NCBI GenBank assembly: GCA_963838155.1
Contig: CAWIQE010000013.1
Location: 186,001-250,000 of the forward strand
From: Pararhizobium_B sp963838155
Lineage (GTDB): Bacteria > Pseudomonadota > Alphaproteobacteria > Rhizobiales > Rhizobiaceae
Direction: 5' to 3'
DNA length: 64,000 nt
Every line of letters begins with the position of its first letter. Position 1 is the stretch's first letter. Below the pieces are notes generated by a model. That model was not told the DNA's origin and made no database searches. It was given only the letters and a program-made list of their open reading frames with translations. The translations under genes and the position numbers were made by a program. Positions 8,404 through 18,484 of the stretch are shown here, one piece after another.

Positions 8404-9108
8404 ATGCGGCGGGCGGACAGGCTATTCCAGATCGTACAGCACCTGCGCGGCGGCCGCCTGGTGACGGCGGGTCTCCTGGCGGCGCGGCTCGGCGTGTCGG
8501 AGAGAACCATCTATCGCGACATCGTCGACCTGAAGGCGACCGGCGTGCCGATCGACGGCGAGGCCGGGGTCGGCTACATCATGCGCGAGGGCTACGACCT
8601 GCCGCCGCTGATGTTCAGCCGCGACGAGATCGTCGCGCTCGTCGCCGGTGCCCGCCTGGTGCGGGCCTGGGGCGGCATCTCCACGGCCCGGGCGGCGGAG
8701 GAGGCGCTCGTCAAGATCGAGGCGGTGCTCCCGGAAGCCGAACGCCACCGCATCGCGCGCACCGCCATCCATGCCGCCGACGTGCTCATGAGCGACGACC
8801 AGAGGCTGTCCTTCGACACGCTGGAGCTCGCGGCCGACCGCTGCGACGTCGTCTCGATCGTCTATCGCGACGAGAAGGGGGCCGATACGGAACGGGCGAT
8901 CCGCCCGCTCGGGCTGTGGTTCTGGGGCCGGGTGTGGACGCTCGTCGCCTGGTGCGAGCTGCGCGAGGATTTCCGCACCTTCCGGCTCGACCGGATCGGG
9001 CGCATCGACGCCGCCGGCCGGAGGTTCCGGCCCGAGCCGGGGAAGACGCTCAAGGACTTCTACCGGCGCATGGAAGTCGCGCCGCCGCCCGTGCACGCCT
9101 GGCATTGA
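8404..9108 (+). CDS. YafY-type HTH and WYL-domain transcriptional regulator
   Basis: 234 residues from MRRADRLFQIVQHL, preceded by AGGAGAG at a good spacing. The N-terminal winged helix-turn-helix (about residues 1-60, LAARLGVSERTIYRDIVDLKATGVPI) is the DeoR/HTH_11 type found in YafY proteins, and the middle to C-terminal part (about 135-215, ending FRTFRLDRIGRIDAAGRRF) is a WYL domain. WYL proteins are ligand-responsive transcription factors, some binding nucleic acids or nucleotides; the ligand here cannot be read. The palindrome at 8194-8219 lies upstream. The gene is flanked on both sides by pairs of the intergenic repeat, so it is probably its own transcription unit. Confidence 0.92.
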   Translation: MRRADRLFQIVQHLRGGRLVTAGLLAARLGVSERTIYRDIVDLKATGVPIDGEAGVGYIMREGYDLPPLMFSRDEIVALVAGARLVRAWGGISTARAAEEALVKIEAVLPEAERHRIARTAIHAADVLMSDDQRLSFDTLELAADRCDVVSIVYRDEKGADTERAIRPLGLWFWGRVWTLVAWCELREDFRTFRLDRIGRIDAAGRRFRPEPGKTLKDFYRRMEVAPPPVHAWH

Positions 9109-9170
9109 AGGCAAGGTGATAGAGAGCGTCCGCGAAGCGCGGACGGGGCTCCAGCTGATTGTCTTCCTAC

Positions 9171-9272
9171 GCGCTTCCTTGGACGGAAAACCGGTTCCCA
9201 CTTTTCCTGGAAGCGCTTGTTTGCTGCGCGCTTCCGGACGGAAAACCGGGTCCCACTTTTCCTGGAAGCGCT
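9171..9272 (+). repeat. two tandem copies of the RIME-like palindrome
   Basis: Copies at 9171-9217 (with a 2-bp insertion, CTTCCTTGG) and 9228-9272. The second copy ends immediately before the stop codon of trcR on the other strand. A diverged copy of the accompanying hairpin module (GTCCGCG and CGCGGAC) precedes them at about 9117-9170. Confidence 0.9.
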
Positions 9273-9983
9273 TTAGGCGTCGTCGTCCTGGTCTTCGCTG
9301 TCGTCGGCGCGCTTCAGGGATTTGAGCTTGGCGAAGACGGCGTCGGCGTCGATCTCGTCCTCCTCCTCGTCGCGGCCGCCGCGCGACGAGCCGGAGAAGC
9401 CTTCCGTCTCGCGGGCGGGAACGAGCGTGTCGGCGGCCTCCTCGACCGGCGCCGCCGGCCGGCCCTTCGACGCGCGTTCGACTTCGAGGTCGAGGTCGAT
9501 CTGGGTGCAGAGCCCGAGCGTCACCGGATCCATCGGCGCGAGGTTCGCGGAGTTCCAGTGCGTGCGGTTGCGGATCTGCTCGATCGTCGACTTGGTGGTG
9601 CCGACGAGCCGCGAGATCTGCGCGTCCTTGAGCTCCGGATGATTGCGCACGAGCCAGAGAATGGCGTTCGGCCGGTCCTGGCGCTTGGAGACGGGCGTAT
9701 AGCGCGGGCCGCGGCGCTTCGTCTCGGGGACGCGCACCTTGGGCTCCGACAGCTTGAGCTTGTGGTTGATGTCGCTCTCGCCCCTGGCGATCTCGTCGCG
9801 GGAGAGCTGCCCCGTCTGGACCGGATCGAGACCCTTGATGCCCTGCGCCGATTCGCCGTCCGCGATCGCCTTGACCTCGAGCGGGTGCAGCTTGCAGAAC
9901 TGGGCGATCTGATCGAAGCTGAGGGCGGTGTTGTCGACCAGCCAAACGGCGGTCGCCTTGGGCATCAGCAGCTGTTGAGCCAT
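9273..9983 (-). CDS. trcR: DUF1013 / TrcR-type cell-cycle transcriptional regulator
   Basis: 236 residues from MAQQLLMPKATAVWLVDNTALSFDQIA, preceded by AAGGAT 7 nt upstream; a longer in-frame start at 10160 would add residues foreign to the family. The N-terminal half (1-150) is the conserved DUF1013 domain, with two helix-turn-helix-like segments (NTALSFDQIAQFCKLHPLEV and DAQISRLVGTTKSTIEQIRN). The C-terminal tail is acidic (DEEEDEIDADAVF and a final DDSEDQDDDA). The family is nearly universal in alphaproteobacteria and is annotated as a cell-cycle transcription factor. It is monocistronic and divergent from acs across a 252-bp gap. Confidence 0.9.
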   Translation of the reverse strand: MAQQLLMPKATAVWLVDNTALSFDQIAQFCKLHPLEVKAIADGESAQGIKGLDPVQTGQLSRDEIARGESDINHKLKLSEPKVRVPETKRRGPRYTPVSKRQDRPNAILWLVRNHPELKDAQISRLVGTTKSTIEQIRNRTHWNSANLAPMDPVTLGLCTQIDLDLEVERASKGRPAAPVEEAADTLVPARETEGFSGSSRGGRDEEEDEIDADAVFAKLKSLKRADDSEDQDDDA

Positions 9984-10235
9984 GGGTACAATCCTTCTGT
10001 CCGTCCGCGCCGGGGTCGCGGGCCGTGGTCTCACCACAATTTCCGGAATTCGATTGGCTGTATAACCGGCAGGGCTTTCGAATGCAATTGCGCCGGCGCG
10101 CCGTGCGGGAATTCGTCCGGCGGCTTCTTGCCCATTGTCTAATTGCCCGCAGGCTGTCACCTGTTATGTATCTGCCCGAGGACAAGCCCGCCGGCCTTGG
10201 CTTTTGCCGCGGGTGCAGGCAACGAGGAGGAGACC

Positions 10236-12190
<1,955 letters not shown>

Positions 12191-12191
<1 letters not shown>

Positions 12192-12347
12192 AGCCTGTCC
12201 GCGTTCCGCGGAATCGCGAACTGGCTCTACCTCATTGTTTTTGCGGGCTTCCGGACGGGAAACCGGGTTCCACTTTTCCTGGAAGCGCTTGTTTGTTTCT
12301 ACGCGCTTCCGGACGGAAAACCGGGTTCCACTTTTCCTGGAAGCGCT
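12191..12347 (+). repeat. hairpin module plus two RIME-like palindromes
   Basis: A hairpin module at about 12191-12242 (AGAGCCTGTCCGCG ... GGCTCT, then CATTGTTTT) leads into palindrome copies at about 12243-12289 and 12303-12347. The same order of modules recurs at 22031, 47231 and 58075, which suggests one composite element rather than two unrelated ones. Confidence 0.85.
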
Positions 12348-12390
12348 CTGGGCCCTTCCGGAAGGCGGGAGTCGGTCCTGGCGTCCCGTG

Positions 12391-13662
12391 TCAGGCGTAG
12401 AGGTCGGCCCGGGTCGGCGGCAGGCCGGACGGGCCCCGGTGGCGCTTCGTCGCCACCGTCTGGTTGATCTGGACGGTGCCGCGTTCGAAGGCGAGCGCGC
12501 AGCCGGCGAGATAGAGGAGCCAGAGCCTCGCCTTCGGGGAGCCGACCTCGGCGACGGCCTCGTCCATGCGGGCCTGCAGCCGTTCCGCCCACAGCCGGCA
12601 GGTGCGGCCGTAGTGCTCGCGCAGGTTCTCCACGTCGTGGACCTCGAAGCGGTGCGCCTCGAGGCGTTCCAGCGTCATGCCGATGTGGTCGAGCTCGCCG
12701 CCGGGGAAGATGTACTTGACGAGGGCGCGATGCTCGGGGCTCTTGCGGGCGAAGGCACGCTTCGACCGCTTCATGCGCCGCGTGATGGCATGGTGGAGAT
12801 AGATGCCGTCCGGCGCGAGAAGGCGGCCGACCGTCGAGAAATAGGCGTCGTGGTTGGCGATGCCGATGTGCTCGAACATGCCGATCGACGCGATCCTGTC
12901 GAAGGGGCCCTCGATGGTGTCGTAGGAGGCCACCCTGATGGTCACCCGGTCTTCGAGCCCGGCCGCCCGGATGCGCTCGCGGGCAAGGTCGGTCTGGGCC
13001 TGCGAAAGCGAGACGCCGGTCGCCGTCACGCCGTAATGCTTCGCCGCGTGGATCAACAGCGCACCCCAGCCGCAGCCGATGTCGAGGAACCGGTTGCCGG
13101 GCTGCAGCCTCAGCTTCCGGCAGATGTGGTCGAGCTTGTCCTTCTGGGCCTGGTCGATGTCGTTCGACCAGTCGGTGAAGTAGCCGCAGCTGTAGACCAT
13201 GCGCTCGTCGAGAAACATGCGGTAGAAGGCGTTGGACACGTCGTAGTGGTGCGCGATCGCTTCCTTGCTCGAGCCGGAGGCATAGGGGTCCCGTCCCGCC
13301 AGCTCGTCTGCGCCGGCCGTCGACCGGCCGGCCAGGAGGACGCCCGGCAGGTCCCGCAGGAGCGCCCATTTCGGCAGGGTCTTCAGCTTCGCCTTGAGCT
13401 TGCCCCGGGAGCCGCTTTCGACGAGATCGAAGAGCGTCCCGTCGACGACGTCGATCCGGCCGGAGGCCCAGAGCTTGCCGATGGTCGCGACGCCCGGCCG
13501 GACGAGGATCTCGCGCAGGACGCCGGGATCGGCGATGCGCAGGCAGACGCCGCCGGTCTCGGGCCCGATCCGCTCGCCGGACCAGAGCTCCACCGGGAAG
13601 TTCGGACCGATGGCGTCCACGATCGTCCTGAGGACGCGGGTCGCCCTTTCGTCGGCTGCCAT
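12391..13662 (-). CDS. cfa: cyclopropane-fatty-acyl-phospholipid synthase
   Basis: 423 residues. It methylates cis double bonds of membrane phospholipid acyl chains with S-adenosylmethionine. The N-terminal part (1-120) is the lipid-binding SCP2-like region; the C-terminal methyltransferase has the SAM loop FLDIGCGWGALLIHAA, then GVSLSQAQ, and the active-site blocks YSCGYF and FEHIG. The start is ATG at 13662 because AGGAGAG lies just upstream; an in-frame TTG at 13668 is less likely. Length and motifs are typical. It stands alone between acs and the small-ORF transcript, both on the other strand. Confidence 0.95.
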   Translation of the reverse strand: MAADERATRVLRTIVDAIGPNFPVELWSGERIGPETGGVCLRIADPGVLREILVRPGVATIGKLWASGRIDVVDGTLFDLVESGSRGKLKAKLKTLPKWALLRDLPGVLLAGRSTAGADELAGRDPYASGSSKEAIAHHYDVSNAFYRMFLDERMVYSCGYFTDWSNDIDQAQKDKLDHICRKLRLQPGNRFLDIGCGWGALLIHAAKHYGVTATGVSLSQAQTDLARERIRAAGLEDRVTIRVASYDTIEGPFDRIASIGMFEHIGIANHDAYFSTVGRLLAPDGIYLHHAITRRMKRSKRAFARKSPEHRALVKYIFPGGELDHIGMTLERLEAHRFEVHDVENLREHYGRTCRLWAERLQARMDEAVAEVGSPKARLWLLYLAGCALAFERGTVQINQTVATKRHRGPSGLPPTRADLYA

Positions 13663-13807
13663 GCGCAACTCTCCTCTCGTTCTCCACGGATCACGGTCGA
13701 TCCCGTGTCTACCGCATCGCGGCCCGCGGCGATACGGGCCGGATCGGCGGGGCTCCCTTGCAATGTGCGGCGCGCCGCCCCATCATGAGTCCCGTGTTCA
13801 ACGAACG

Positions 13808-13821
13808 AAAGGAGGTGATCC
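13808..13821 (+). promoter_or_regulatory. exceptionally long Shine-Dalgarno sequence
   Basis: AAAGGAGGTGATCC is a 14-nt uninterrupted complement of the 16S rRNA 3' end as found in alphaproteobacteria (GGATCACCTCCTTT). It ends one base before an ATG. Ordinary genes in this window use 4-6 nt of this complementarity. Confidence 0.85.
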
Positions 13822-13822
13822 G

Positions 13823-13894
13823 ATGTCGAGTGATTTCGGTTACCGCTGCGGCGGCTTTGCGGATCGACCTGGCGGGGAGCAGCCTTCCCGTTAA
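13823..13894 (+). CDS. 23-residue ORF behind a full-length anti-SD match
   Basis: The peptide starts MSSDFGYRCGGFADRPGG and ends EQPSR before a TAA. It starts one base after the 14-nt Shine-Dalgarno match and is followed about 90 bp later by a perfect hairpin terminator with a T-run, so a transcript of roughly 200 nt is plausible. No family is recognised. The peptide is rich in Gly, Arg and Ser with a single Cys and no hydrophobic segment. It could be a leader peptide, a true small protein, or incidental to an RNA whose role is to bind 30S subunits. Orientation is opposite to both neighbours, so it is not the leader of an adjacent gene. Confidence 0.55.
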   Translation: MSSDFGYRCGGFADRPGGEQPSR

Positions 13895-13982
13895 GGGCGT
13901 GACGTGCGGCGCCTTCGAGGATCCCGGCCCCTGGCCGGAGAGACCCGGCGGCCGACGGCGCTGCAGCGGACGGAATGCACGG

Positions 13983-14014
13983 GGGCCATCCTCTTCGGAG
14001 GATGGCCCTTTTTT
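13983..14014 (+). terminator. strong intrinsic terminator of the small-ORF transcript
   Basis: An 11-bp perfect stem (GGGCCATCCTC and GAGGATGGCCC) closed by a TTCG tetraloop and followed by six T. It ends the transcript carrying the 23-residue ORF; no other plus-strand gene lies upstream. Confidence 0.92.
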
Positions 14015-14057
14015 CATATTGCCGGTCGGTTCGCTTGCCGGGTTGGCTTGGGGAACC

Positions 14058-15383
14058 TCACGACACGAGGCGAAGCCTTCGGATCATGGCGGCGATGTCC
14101 TGGTAGACGCTGTCGAGTTCGGCGCCCGTCGCGGCGTTGTAGAAATAGGTCACTCCGCCGCTCGCCGGCGAGGCGCAGGCGCGCAGGGTGTCGATGGCGC
14201 TCTGCTTCTTGAGATCGAAGCCGATGGTGAAGATCTCGATGCCGTCGGCCTTCATCTTCGTGCAGAGGGACACGGCGTCGTCCGAGGAGGCTCCCGGCTG
14301 GCTCGTGACGTTGTTGCCCTTGATCCCGGCATAGGCGGTGTTGAACTCGCCGTCGGTCATGATGATCGCGTATTTGTGGAGCTTCGGATCGGCGGGAGCG
14401 GCGCCGGTGCCGTCCGGCAGGAAGCTCGCCCATTTGCTGGAGAGCATGTACCAGGCCCACTGGATGGCGATGTGTCCGGCGGTGGTGCCGCTCGCGGTGA
14501 AGCTCTTGATCTCGTTTTCGAGCTTGTCCTGGTCGGCCGTCAGCGGGACGATCCGCGCAGAAGGGCACGGATCCTTCGGGTCGAGCCGTCCGTCCCGATT
14601 GATCATTCCCTTGTCCGGGGCGTCGTCGCTGAACTGGTCGGATCCCTTCCTTTCGGTCGCGCAGGTGTCGGACACCTTCTTTTTCGGCGTCGCCGGATTG
14701 GCGGGATCGTAGACGGGGGCGACGGTGTCGGGCTTGCCGTCGTCCGCATAGACGAATTTCGCAAGGTCCGGACCGACGTTGACGGCAGCCGCGTAGGGGA
14801 TCGCGGCGATGCGGATCCTCTCGTCGCCCGGGGTGTTGGCGCCGAGCAGCTTTTCGATTCCGTTCACGGCCGCGGTCTTCAGTTCGGTGAGCTTGGTGCC
14901 CTGCATGGATCCGGTCAGGTCGAATGCCATGGCCACTTCGGCGCGGCCGTTGCCGAAGGTCGCCGCGGACTTGGCGACGAGGGGAAAACTTCCGGCGCTT
15001 CCGAACACGCCGAAGGAGACCTTGTAGTCGTAGGACACCTTCGCCTTCAGGGTGTTCGTCGCGGCGTCGAAATCCACCGGGCCGACGGCGAATTTCGCCG
15101 ACGACAGCGAGGTGGAGACGAGGTTGCCCGCGAACATCCGCTGCAGATAGTCCTCCGCCTCGGTCTGGCCGATGCTGGCGTCGGACAGCGCCTTCGCCGT
15201 CGAAAGCACGGCGGCGTCGAGCGCGTTCGCCATCTCCGTCCGGTCGGTATAGGCGTGGGTGAGGTCGACGGCCGTGCCTGCGGCCAGAAGGAGGGGAAGC
15301 GCCATGAGGGCGAACACGAGGGCGAAATTGCCGTGCCGGTCCCGGCGGAGCTCTCCGAGCGTCTTTGAAAATTGTCTGGTCAT
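14058..15383 (-). CDS. TadG/TadE-like pilus-assembly protein with von Willebrand factor A domain
   Basis: 441 residues from MTRQFSKTLGELRRDRHGNF, with AGGAGAG upstream. The N-terminus is a TadE/TadG-type prepilin-like segment: a basic stretch, then GNFALVFALMALPLLLAAGTAVDL as a membrane helix (about 18-41). The rest is a periplasmic vWA domain with the MIDAS motif DLTGS at residues 155-159 and a second metal-site loop IIMTDGEFN; several Cys are present. TadG proteins belong to the tight-adherence pilus system, but no other tad or cpa gene is in this window, so this looks like an orphan copy of the kind common in Hyphomicrobiales. Precise role unknown. Confidence 0.85.
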   Translation of the reverse strand: MTRQFSKTLGELRRDRHGNFALVFALMALPLLLAAGTAVDLTHAYTDRTEMANALDAAVLSTAKALSDASIGQTEAEDYLQRMFAGNLVSTSLSSAKFAVGPVDFDAATNTLKAKVSYDYKVSFGVFGSAGSFPLVAKSAATFGNGRAEVAMAFDLTGSMQGTKLTELKTAAVNGIEKLLGANTPGDERIRIAAIPYAAAVNVGPDLAKFVYADDGKPDTVAPVYDPANPATPKKKVSDTCATERKGSDQFSDDAPDKGMINRDGRLDPKDPCPSARIVPLTADQDKLENEIKSFTASGTTAGHIAIQWAWYMLSSKWASFLPDGTGAAPADPKLHKYAIIMTDGEFNTAYAGIKGNNVTSQPGASSDDAVSLCTKMKADGIEIFTIGFDLKKQSAIDTLRACASPASGGVTYFYNAATGAELDSVYQDIAAMIRRLRLVS

Positions 15384-15665
15384 GTCAATGGCTCTCCTGC
15401 CTGTGATGCACGGCAAGGAGCAGCCGGCGTGCCGTCCCGCGAGAAACGAGGCGCCGGCAGCGCGCATGGCACGTCAAGTCTCTGATTTCATTATATTTAC
15501 ATGAGCGGAAGCGTTAAGGAAGCGTTACCGGTGGGATGCCGGTTCGCGGCCGTGCGGACAAGCCTCGCCGCGCGTGCTCCGCGGACGGAGGAGGATCGGC
15601 GTGCCATTTTCGGGATCGTGTGCCGAAACGGGGCGGAGCGTTTCGAAACGGGACGGAGGCCGGCC

Positions 15666-15905
15666 TCAGAAGTCTATGGCGCGGCCCTTGATCTCCCAGT
15701 CGCCGTAGCGGGCGGGATCCTTCCCGCCGCGCCCGCCGATCTCGCGCGGCGGCGGGGGCGCCTGGTCGGCGGCCCTTCGCCGTGCCTCCGCCTCGGCGAG
15801 CGCGCGCCGGGCCGCCGGCGGGAGCGCGCGTGCTTCCTTGCGGCCGGCCGGCGGCGGGGACGCCTGGTTCCCTGCGGGTTTCTCCTGCTTCGACGAATCG
15901 GTCAT
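15666..15905 (-). CDS. DUF1674 / succinate dehydrogenase assembly factor 4-type protein
   Basis: 79 residues. The diagnostic end GKDPARYGDWEIKGRAIDF is the conserved C-terminal motif of DUF1674, the family of mitochondrial SDHAF4, which helps the flavinylated SdhA subunit mature. The N-terminal half is low complexity (Pro, Ala, Arg, Glu). I start at the ATG at 15905 (MTDSSKQEKP); an ATG at 15926 would add seven residues. It is divergent from htpX, 111 bp away. In many alphaproteobacteria this small gene lies next to rsmB and htpX, as here. Confidence 0.85.
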   Translation of the reverse strand: MTDSSKQEKPAGNQASPPPAGRKEARALPPAARRALAEAEARRRAADQAPPPPREIGGRGGKDPARYGDWEIKGRAIDF

Positions 15906-16016
15906 TCTCGGTCCCGTTGACGACATTGAACTCGGCAGCGCGCCTCCCCATCATATAGTGGTCCCGGACGGGGCCGCAATCGGGCCGCGCAGTCCGGCTT
16001 CGTATGGAGACTTCGC

Positions 16017-16976
16017 ATGAACATCGTGCGGACGGCGATGCTCATCGCCTTTCTGACGGCGCTCTTCATGGGCGTGGGCTATCTCATCGGCGGCACCGGG
16101 GGGATGGTCGTCGCGCTGGCGATGGCCGGGGCGATGAACGTCCTGTCCTACTGGAACGCCGACAAGATGGTGCTCCGAATGCATCACGCCGTCGAGGTCG
16201 ACCGGCGGTCGGCGCCGGACTATTACCGGATCGTGGAGCGGCTGGCCGACCGTGCGGGCCTGCCGATGCCGCGGGTGTTCGTCATCGACAATCCGCAGCC
16301 GAACGCCTTCGCCACGGGGCGCAATCCGCAGAACGCGGCCGTTGCGGCGACGACGGGCCTTCTCGGCATGCTCAGCCCGGAGGAGATTTCGGGCGTCATG
16401 GCCCACGAGCTCGCCCACGTCCACAATCGCGACACGCTGACCATGACGATCACGGCCACGCTGGCCGGGGCCATCGCGATGCTGGGCAATTTCGCCTTCT
16501 TCTTCGGCGGTGGGATCGGCGGACGCAACAACAACAATCCCCTCGGCATCGTCGGCGTGCTGGTCGCCATGCTGGTGGCGCCGCTCGCGGCGATGCTGGT
16601 GCAGATGGCGATCAGCCGCACGCGGGAATATTCGGCCGATCGCATGGGCGCCCAGTTCTGCGGCGACCCGATGTCGCTCGCCTCGGCGCTGCGGAAGATC
16701 GACCGGGCGGCGCGCGGCATCGTCAACGCGGATGCCGAGCGCAATCCCGCCACGGCGCACATGTTCATCGTCAATCCGCTGAACGGGCGGAACATGGACA
16801 ACCTCTTCTCCACGCACCCGGCGACCGAAAACCGCGTGGCGGCCCTGATGGCGATGGGCCGCCAGGACCCGCTCCCGCCCATGCCGACGTCGGCGCGGAC
16901 GGTGCGCCGGTCCTCCATCGTGCCGGATACCGGGCCGGGCCGCCGGGACGATACGCCGCGAGGCCCCTGGTCTTGA
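16017..16976 (+). CDS. htpX: zinc metalloprotease HtpX
   Basis: 319 residues. An inner-membrane M48 protease that degrades misfolded membrane proteins alongside FtsH. Two N-terminal membrane segments (about 5-27 and 29-45) are followed by the zinc site HELAH at 130-134, two further hydrophobic segments (about 145-167 and 176-197), and the third zinc ligand in TREYSADRMGA. The C-terminal tail (THPATENR, then a basic, Pro-rich end) is usual. A GGAG site precedes the ATG. Its stop overlaps the likely TTG start of rsmB by 4 nt, so the two are coupled. Confidence 0.96.
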   Translation: MNIVRTAMLIAFLTALFMGVGYLIGGTGGMVVALAMAGAMNVLSYWNADKMVLRMHHAVEVDRRSAPDYYRIVERLADRAGLPMPRVFVIDNPQPNAFATGRNPQNAAVAATTGLLGMLSPEEISGVMAHELAHVHNRDTLTMTITATLAGAIAMLGNFAFFFGGGIGGRNNNNPLGIVGVLVAMLVAPLAAMLVQMAISRTREYSADRMGAQFCGDPMSLASALRKIDRAARGIVNADAERNPATAHMFIVNPLNGRNMDNLFSTHPATENRVAALMAMGRQDPLPPMPTSARTVRRSSIVPDTGPGRRDDTPRGPWS

Positions 16977-18382
16977 CCGTCGACGCCCGCGCGAAGCGAC
17001 GTACCGGCGATCGGGCCGGCGACCGGGCCGGCGACCGGGCCGGCGACCGCGCCGGAGGCGGCCGCCCCGGGCTGGCGACGCGCCAGGTGGCGTCCCGCCT
17101 GATGGCCGCGGTCGTCGACCGGCGGGTGTCGCTCGACGGAATGCTCGATCCGCAGGGAGGAAACGGGGCCTATCTGGCACTGGCGCCGGCCGACCGCGCG
17201 CTCGCCCGGGCGATCGTCGTCACGAGCCTCAGGCGCAGGCCTGCGATCTCGGCCGCCGTCGACCGGCTCCTCGAGCGTCCCCTGCCGGAGGGCGCCCGCG
17301 CGCTGCGCTTCATCCTGGAGACCGGGGCGGCGCAGATTCTCTATCTCGACGTGGCGACGCACGCCGTCGTCGACCTGGCCGTCGAGCAGGCCCATGCGGA
17401 TCCGCGCTGCCGGCGCTTCGCCAAGCTCGTCAATGCGATCCTGCGGCGGCTGGCCCGCGAGCGGGAGGCGGGGGCGGACGTGCCGTCGCCGTCGTCGGAC
17501 GTGGTGCCCTCCTGGTTCCGGGAGAGGCTCGACGCCTGCTACGGCCCCGCGGCGCCGGCGATCCTCGCCATGATCGGCGAGCCGCCGACGATCGACCTGA
17601 CGGTGAAGCGGGATGCGGCCGGGTGGGCGGAGCGTCTCGGCGGCTTCGTGCTGCCGACGGGTACGGTGCGGCTCGTCGATCCGAAGGACGCGATCCCGGA
17701 CCTGCCCGGATTTCACGAGGGAGCCTGGTGGGTGCAGGACGCCGCTGCGGCGATCCCGGCGCGGCTGTTCGGAGACGTCGCAGGCAAGCGGGTGGCCGAT
17801 CTCTGCGCCGCGCCCGGGGGCAAGACGGCGCAGCTCGCCCATGCGGGGGCGGAGGTCGTCGCGGTCGACCGTTCGGCCAACCGGCTCGCGCGGCTGCGGG
17901 AGAACCTGGAACGGCTCGATCTCACGGTGCGGTGCGTGGAAGCGGACCTGATGCGGTTTTCGCCGGAGGAGCCGTTCGACGCGGTGCTGCTCGACGCCCC
18001 CTGCTCGTCGACCGGCACGGTCCGGCGGCACCCCGACGTGCTGTGGACGAAGGGCCCGGAGGAGATCGAGCGGCTCGCCGCCCTGCAGCTGCGCCTCCTC
18101 GAACGGGCCGCGGCGCTGGTCCGGCCGGGCGGCCGCATCGTCTTCTCGAACTGTTCGCTCGATCGGCGCGAGGGCGAGGACGTCGTCGCGGCCGTGCTGG
18201 CGCGCCATGCCGGGCTGTCGCTGGAGCCCGTTCCGGCGACGCTCTTGCCCGGACTGGCGGAGGCGATCGGTCCGGACGGCTCGGTCCGCACGACGCCGGC
18301 CATGCTTCCCATGGAGCCGCGGCGGGCCGGCGGGCTCGACGGATTCTACGCCGCGGTCCTTCGCCGCAGCGACGTCGCATGA
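16973..18382 (+). CDS. rsmB: 16S rRNA (cytosine-967-C5)-methyltransferase RsmB/Sun family
   Basis: 469 residues from a TTG that overlaps the htpX stop (TTGA). The N-terminal NusB-like RNA-binding domain covers about residues 35-165, and the C-terminal Rossmann methyltransferase starts near 230 with the SAM loop CAAPGGKTAQLAHAG. Both catalytic cysteines are present: LDAPCSSTG (motif IV) and FSNCSLD (motif VI). Before the NusB-like domain the protein carries a run of four GDRA units encoded by an exact 12-bp tandem repeat (17006-17053); this may vary in copy number. The start is inferred from coupling, since no ATG lies upstream of the conserved region. Confidence 0.93.
   Translation: MTVDARAKRRTGDRAGDRAGDRAGDRAGGGRPGLATRQVASRLMAAVVDRRVSLDGMLDPQGGNGAYLALAPADRALARAIVVTSLRRRPAISAAVDRLLERPLPEGARALRFILETGAAQILYLDVATHAVVDLAVEQAHADPRCRRFAKLVNAILRRLAREREAGADVPSPSSDVVPSWFRERLDACYGPAAPAILAMIGEPPTIDLTVKRDAAGWAERLGGFVLPTGTVRLVDPKDAIPDLPGFHEGAWWVQDAAAAIPARLFGDVAGKRVADLCAAPGGKTAQLAHAGAEVVAVDRSANRLARLRENLERLDLTVRCVEADLMRFSPEEPFDAVLLDAPCSSTGTVRRHPDVLWTKGPEEIERLAALQLRLLERAAALVRPGGRIVFSNCSLDRREGEDVVAAVLARHAGLSLEPVPATLLPGLAEAIGPDGSVRTTPAMLPMEPRRAGGLDGFYAAVLRRSDVA
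17006..17053 (+). repeat. four tandem 12-bp units inside rsmB
   Basis: The unit GGCGACCGGGCC is repeated four times; the first and last copies each differ by one base. It keeps the reading frame and encodes Gly-Asp-Arg-Ala four times in the flexible N-terminal leader of RsmB. Slippage would change length in 4-residue steps without breaking the protein. Confidence 0.9.
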
Positions 18383-18484
18383 GAGCGTTCCCTCAATCCT
18401 TTGAATGCGTTCAGGCTTTGTTAACCTTGTGTTAGTGGATTAAGGGAAAACTCTGCCTGATTCACGCGTGGCAAGGTCCGATCT

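Noticed and set aside
13808..13821. 16S rRNA fragment
   Set aside because: The 14-nt match is complementary to the 16S 3' end, not a copy of it, and no flanking rRNA sequence is present.
13758..15368. 536-codon plus-strand frame opposite the TadG-like gene
   Set aside because: Shadow of the vWA gene; it would also run through the strong terminator at 13983-14014.
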